Assembly: GCA_000697665.1 (NCBI GenBank)
Contig: KL197719.1
Coordinates: 629,968 to 693,967, forward strand
DNA from: Jaapia argillacea MUCL 33604
Lineage: Eukaryota; Basidiomycota; Agaricomycetes; Jaapiales; Jaapiaceae
Length of the DNA: 64,000 bases
Direction: 5' to 3'
The position numbers and the translations under genes are program-made. Positions 59,690 to 64,000 of the stretch are shown piece by piece (the first letter of the stretch is position 1; each line of letters opens with the position of its first letter). A model generated the notes under the pieces. It was not told the origin of the DNA and did not search any database. It saw only the letters and a list, made by a program, of their open reading frames with translations.

Positions 59690-59874
59690 TTTGAAAGAAG
59701 AGGGTTCAGAAGTTTATGGTGGTGAAGGTAATTTGCAGGAAACGACGGGACGCGTCGAGTGACAACTTCACGGCGTAACGGTCATGTGAGGCTACAGTCA
59801 CATTTGATTGGGGTCCGCCCTCGAACGAAAAGATAAGTGCTACAAACACAGCTCTAGCTACAAGATGTCACCAC

Positions 59875-60871
59875 TCAACCGTACAAGGTCTGGTCATGGG
59901 GTGTTCCAAATAGCCCCTGCCTCCAACTGCTCGGTTGCTTCCACTCCTTGATATCTAATCCTAGCACTTTCGCCACCACGGCAGCCATCAAATTCGCGTC
60001 AGCTTGGTTGTCTCCTTCAATGACAAATTGCAGCAAAGCTGCCACTGGGATATCCCATTCTGCCGGGATTGAAGATAGGAATCGTCGGGTGAGGCCACCG
60101 CCAGGTATGAAGGGGATCGACCCTTCGTCTTGGATCGAGAGCCCTGGATGTTGCGGGGCGGGCGATGTATAGGCAGGAATTGGAAGCTGCGTCAAATGGG
60201 AAAGTGGAGACGATAATAAGGAAGGGGAAGTTGACGGGATGATATGATATGTCGGCGTCCTGCCGGTTAGGTTCAGCTACGCATTGAACGGAGCGTTGAG
60301 CAACGGCTCACATCATTTGAGAGTCTGAGCGGTTCGAGAGATCCACGCCCGACAGAAACAGAACAGCTGAAAAGCCAGAGTCTTTTGCGAATTGCAACAG
60401 CGAATCAACAAATTCTTGTTTTCGCAACTGAACCAAATATGATCAGCAGTAGCCGGAGTGGTTGAGCAGGTATGACGGTGGGCTCGTCGTACCTTAAGGG
60501 CAGGAGAACGTTGCTGTAACACAACTACACTTACACTATCATCACCGTAGACTGCAATCGGGCATTAGTTTTGTTATCCTCCCAAGGATTCCAACACATA
60601 CGCTCGAGGGGAGTAGTAACTCCCATTTCGCCTTCTTCTCTTGCACCAATAACTGGCACAACGTCGCTGGGGTCTAACACGCCGATCTTTCGAAGGGATA
60701 ACGATGCGATCAACAGATCAACCGCCAATTGAGAAACATTTGCAGAAGAGACAACTGGCTGCCTTGGTTCATATCAAGCCTCGGAAGGGCAAAAACACTG
60801 ATAAAATGACAGACAATGACTAGAACTTTGCTAGCTATAGCACAGTTTATTGCGGGAGTGAAGAAAGCCAT
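59875..60871 (-). CDS. Proteasome assembly chaperone 2 (PAC2/Add66-like)
   Basis: PAC1-PAC2 heterodimers guide alpha-ring assembly of the 20S proteasome. The ATG at 60871 starts MAFFTPAINCAIASKVL. After the first intron the conserved core is PVVSSANVSQLAVDLLIASL, then SLRKIGVLDPSDVVPVIGAR and EEGEMGVTTPLER. Next come SVVVLQQRSPALKVRRKQEF, FAKDSGFSAVLFLSGVDLS and TQLPIPAYTSPAP. The C-terminal half is IPFIPGGGLTRRFLSSIPAE, WDIPVAALLQFVIEGDNQAD and ANLMAAVVAKVLGLD. It ends WRQGLFGTPHDQTLYG. The NVGQLAVDLL-type and PGGGLTR-type motifs are family marks. Length (about 270 residues) is normal. The tRNA-Asp gene lies 131 bases upstream on the other strand. Confidence 0.83.
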
Positions 60872-61002
60872 CGCGGTGCCAGTGGACGAGTGGACGAGTG
60901 ACGGTGAGCTTGACCTGATGGTCACGGTGATGTTGGCTGGCGATCCTGAGGCTCAGGCAGGCCTGGATGAAATACTTGGCAGCGCGATGAGACAAAAGTA
61001 TG

Positions 61003-61074
61003 TCTCTGGTAGTATATCGGATAGTACACCCGCCTGTCACGCGGGAGAGCGGGGTTCGACTCCCCGCCAGAGAG
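61003..61074 (+). tRNA. tRNA-Asp (GUC)
   Basis: This is a complete 72-base cloverleaf. The acceptor stem is TCTCTGG/CCAGAGA with discriminator G. The anticodon arm is CCCGC-CTGTCAC-GCGGG with anticodon GTC. The T arm is GCGGG-GTTCGAC-TCCCGC or an equivalent register. No intron is present. Confidence 0.93.
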
Positions 61075-61965
61075 TCCGCCAGTGAGCATGCCGCTTTTTG
61101 TCACCGCACACCTCGACTTCAACGTCTCAAACTCAAGGTTTCATTCGGCCACCATGCCATTCACTCTCATTCCTCCACTCCACGGAACGTGGCATCCACC
61201 GTTTTCTTGCTTTTGTTCATGAACAAAGAGGTTTCGACTCTGACATCTCCCCCCCAGCAGAAGCTGATCTTCACTAGCTCAGTTTTACTTTACCTCACTT
61301 TCTCAAATCTCCCACTCCTATGATCTCTTTTCGACCTCCATGTCCTTTTATGCTCTATGAAACTTCCATTCTTCTCTTTTACTTTCTTAGTTTGGCCTTC
61401 GTCGACTGTTTTATACTTCTTCTCTTCTCCCCATTTTGCCTCCGTTTAACATCTCCACTGACCCCCTGCTCGTTTCAGCTCTCTAATTGTCTGCCTACCT
61501 ACCATGCACCAACTTTTGGCGTTTCCCATGAAATTTCTCTTCCGCCTCCGTTTGGATGTTTATGCGTCGAAGGATTTCTTAGTTGCACGAGAGTGGTCTC
61601 ATTGGATGAGGCAGAGTGGACTTTATGAGCTGATTCGATATATTGCATTGCATACTGTGTAACACATCTACACTTCGCGTCTCGTACGTTCAAATTGATC
61701 CATCATCATTTGGTACCATTCCAATTGATCGGCGTCATCCTTCCCAGAATGGCAAGTTGTTGTCCATCTTTGAGCGGTACGCTAGAGTACGGTTTCTTTC
61801 CTGCTATGACCTTCGAGGACTTCGCCGGGGGCTACACTACTAGTGGTATCATGCTCCCACATCGATGACCAATCGCATATGCCGTTGTCCCGCTCAGCTT
61901 GCTAATATAGTTAGTATGCCCGTTGTACCCCCTCCCAACTTCCCTGGAACCTCCTCTCGAACACT
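61075..61965. other. Intergenic upstream of the flavin oxidoreductase
   Basis: This stretch is pyrimidine-rich on the plus strand. A 102-codon frame at 61320 is dominated by Phe, Leu and Ser in the manner of translated CT-rich DNA, and I do not accept it. I see no supported gene. Confidence 0.4.
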
Positions 61966-63629
61966 ATGGGCAGCACTCAGCAAGATCCCAAACTTGTCCT
62001 TGGGCAGCGATGTACTCTAACTTTCAGTGGAAAGACTGTTCCAAATCGATTTCTTAAGTGAGTCGGCCCTCGAACCAACGTCTTGCTGACGATATTGATA
62101 GTAATGGCAGGTCGGCGATGACTGAGCGACTCTGTACCTGGGACCCCCATAACCGCGGAGAGTGTGGAATGCCCACTGATGCATACATCAATCTCTACAA
62201 ACGATGGTGAGAAGGTCATATCAGTCACCCACGACTCGACACTGACTTTTGTACAAGGGGGGAAGGCGAAATTGGTGCCATCATATTGGGGAATATCCCT
62301 GTTCACCGTGACCGTCGGTCAAGGTTTCATCCGTGTCATTTTCTTGCTCTGAGCTTTGTCAAGCAGACTTGGAGGCCCCGGGAAATCCAGTCATTGATAA
62401 GAACAATACATGGGATGCCGTCGCGGCTTTCAGTTTGGCCGTAGCCGGCGCGAAGGCACATGGAATGCTATGTATCGGACAACTCACCCACCCAGGTCGT
62501 CAATCTCCTGACATCGTCTGCCAACGTAAGCTGGGTGATAACATGAGGGACTGCCATGGACTGACCCTTTCCGCCATCTCAGAACCTGTCTCGGCGTCTG
62601 AGACTAAGACACCTGATGGCATTATGGGCCTCAATTTCAAGCCTGCAAGGGCCCTGACAGAAGATGAAATCATGGATGTCATTGACAGATGGGCCTTCGC
62701 GGCCGAAGTCTTATACAAGGCTGGGGCAGATGGCGCCCAACTTCACGCAGCTCATGTAAGCCTTTCGTGTTACCATGACCCTGCCGGTGCTAACTTGGTC
62801 GGTTTGAACAGGGATATTTGCTCTCACAATTTCTTTCCCCTCTCGTCAACAAGCGTACCGACAAATGGGGGGGCTCTTTCGAAAATCGGTCGCGTCTGAT
62901 ATTCGAGATCATCAAGGCTATTCGCACACGGGTCCCAGACGATAAATTCATCATCTCCATCAAGATCAATTCCCAGGACTTCATCGACGGAGGGTTCTCA
63001 TCAGAGGAATGCGCTGTTATGGTCGAGAAACTGGAGGCCGCGAAGGTCGATCTAATAGAACTGAGTGGAGGCACATACGAGAGTCTCACGCTTGCTTTCG
63101 AACACCAGAAAGAGTCTACTCGAAGGCGCGAAGGGTACAATTCTGCTTTGACTTGCCACACTCAAAACTTGACGAATTTTTGCCGTAGATTTTTCGTTGA
63201 GTTTGCCGACAAGATCAGACCCCACATCACCAAGTCAATTCTATGCGTTACAGGAGGCTTCAGAAATGCCGAGCCCATGGCCGACGCGATCTTGCAAAAT
63301 ACTTGTGGTATCATTGGTCTGGCTCGACCTCTTTGTGCGGAACCGGACCTCCCAGCAAAGATGCTATCTGGGAAAAGTCACGGCGCCAATGTGAATGTTC
63401 TTGATTCTCCTTTGCAAACTCCTGCGGCCATCCTGCAGGTCAGTCGTATCCTCTTCAGGTTGATATCGTTCCATATGTTGTACTGATACCCTCACAGATT
63501 CATGCGATCGCGGAGAGCAGACCCATACCTGATCTTTCGAAGAAAGATGTCGCAGACGATGTCACGGCTCAAATCACGGGGAAGAAGAAACCGTATCATC
63601 CAGCATCTGCCGAATACCCTCCTATGTAG
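61966..63629 (+). CDS. NADH:flavin oxidoreductase, old yellow enzyme family
   Basis: These FMN proteins reduce activated alkenes or related xenobiotics with NAD(P)H. The ATG at 61966 gives [20 protein letters not shown], then [11 protein letters not shown]. Splicing at the ATGGCAG acceptor yields [32 protein letters not shown] and [15 protein letters not shown]. The FMN barrel continues with [20 protein letters not shown], then [20 protein letters not shown] and [20 protein letters not shown]. The active-site His-Ala-Ala-His is followed by [19 protein letters not shown]. The end of the barrel is [16 protein letters not shown] and [16 protein letters not shown]. The C terminus is [14 protein letters not shown]. 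An upstream ATG at 61916 is out of frame. Several introns were inferred. The natural substrate is unknown. Confidence 0.82.
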
Positions 63630-63727
63630 TGATATCGTGTTACCCATCGTAAATCATGGAAGTTCGGAGTGCAGAGACTGTAGCCATTGTGATTTTGTTC
63701 ATGCTAATCGTATCAACAATCGTACGC

Positions 63728-64000
63728 CTATTGCTTCAACTTTTCAATGATCTGGGGAACAGCCTCGAAGAGATCAGCGACAAGGCCAACATCAGCAACT
63801 TGGAAGATGGGTGCGTCGGGATCCTGGAGTACTCATGATCAGTATGATAGCTGAAAAGCGTAGTGACAATACTAACCTTGTTGACCGCAACAATGAGTTT
63901 TGAGTCTTTCATGCCGGCAAGGTGCTGGATAGCTCCAGAGATACCCAAAGCAACATACAACTCCGGGGCAACGACCTTGCCCGTCTGCCCGACTTGGAGA
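63728..64000 (-). CDS. Electron transfer flavoprotein alpha subunit, C terminus (cut by window edge)
   Basis: ETF accepts electrons from mitochondrial acyl-CoA and other dehydrogenases and passes them to ETF-QO. The visible end has SKSGRQVGQTG-type sequence at the right edge, then [20 protein letters not shown] and [13 protein letters not shown], the FAD-binding signature. An intron (GTTAGTATT donor near 63877) leads to [20 protein letters not shown] and QIIEKLKQ, with the stop at 63728. Reading through the intron would give an unrelated tail. The gene is convergent with the flavin oxidoreductase. The rest lies outside the window. Confidence 0.92.

Overview
This 64 kb window is nuclear DNA of a basidiomycete fungus, most likely an agaricomycete. 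The genes are closely packed on both strands. They are cut by many GT-AG introns of about 45-75 bases, and some exons are extremely short. The proteins are clearly fungal (Ssu1-type sulfite pumps, Zn2Cys6 factor, Lsb6, Pns1, Pleurotus-type proteinase inhibitor). I see no transposon, rDNA, CRISPR array or prophage. Gene models were spliced by eye from reading frames, splice sites and remembered family patterns, so internal exon edges are approximate unless given. The ends of the window cut a gamma-glutamyltransferase (left) and the electron-transfer flavoprotein alpha subunit (right).

Layout, left to right: gamma-glutamyltransferase (-), divergent from an AT-hook protein (+) across a GATAAG cluster; complex I 21 kDa subunit (-); UPF0643-like protein (+); Tat-SF1/Cus2 splicing factor (+); type II phosphatidylinositol 4-kinase (-); a tandem pair of vanillyl-alcohol-oxidase-like and FAD monooxygenase genes (-); an Ssu1/TDT pump (-), a persulfide dioxygenase (+) and a second Ssu1/TDT pump (-); a conserved orphan (+); a proteinase B inhibitor 2-type peptide (-); AlkA-type DNA glycosylase (+); PAS-kinase-like kinase without PAS (+); complex I NDUFS7 (+); a large orphan (+); Rrp12 (-); Gpt2/Sct1 acyltransferase (+); a SUR7/PalI-like membrane protein (-); tRNA-His (+); Pns1 choline-transporter-like protein (-); PP2C phosphatase (-); a small one-pass membrane protein (+); eIF5-mimic/BZW protein (+); Zn2Cys6 regulator (-); MYND protein (+); Mnd1 (-); proteasome assembly chaperone 2 (-); tRNA-Asp (+); NADH:flavin oxidoreductase (+); ETF-alpha (-).

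Most of this is ordinary housekeeping. The standout is 16.3-22.4 kb. There a mitochondrial persulfide dioxygenase, whose product is sulfite, lies between two paralogous sulfite-efflux-type pumps. The promoter shared by the first pump and the dioxygenase carries seven CCGAAT hexamers in about 540 bases where about 0.26 are expected by chance. I read this as a candidate sulfide/persulfide detoxification module with its own cis-regulatory signature. The sequence pattern of the dioxygenase resembles the bacterial Blh branch rather than ETHE1. A neighbouring flavoenzyme pair (11.7-15.8 kb) may act on lignin-type phenols. Exceptional gene structures include a coding first exon of exactly ATG plus a 15-base exon in mnd1, a 12-base exon inside a MYND zinc finger, and a probable GC-AG intron.
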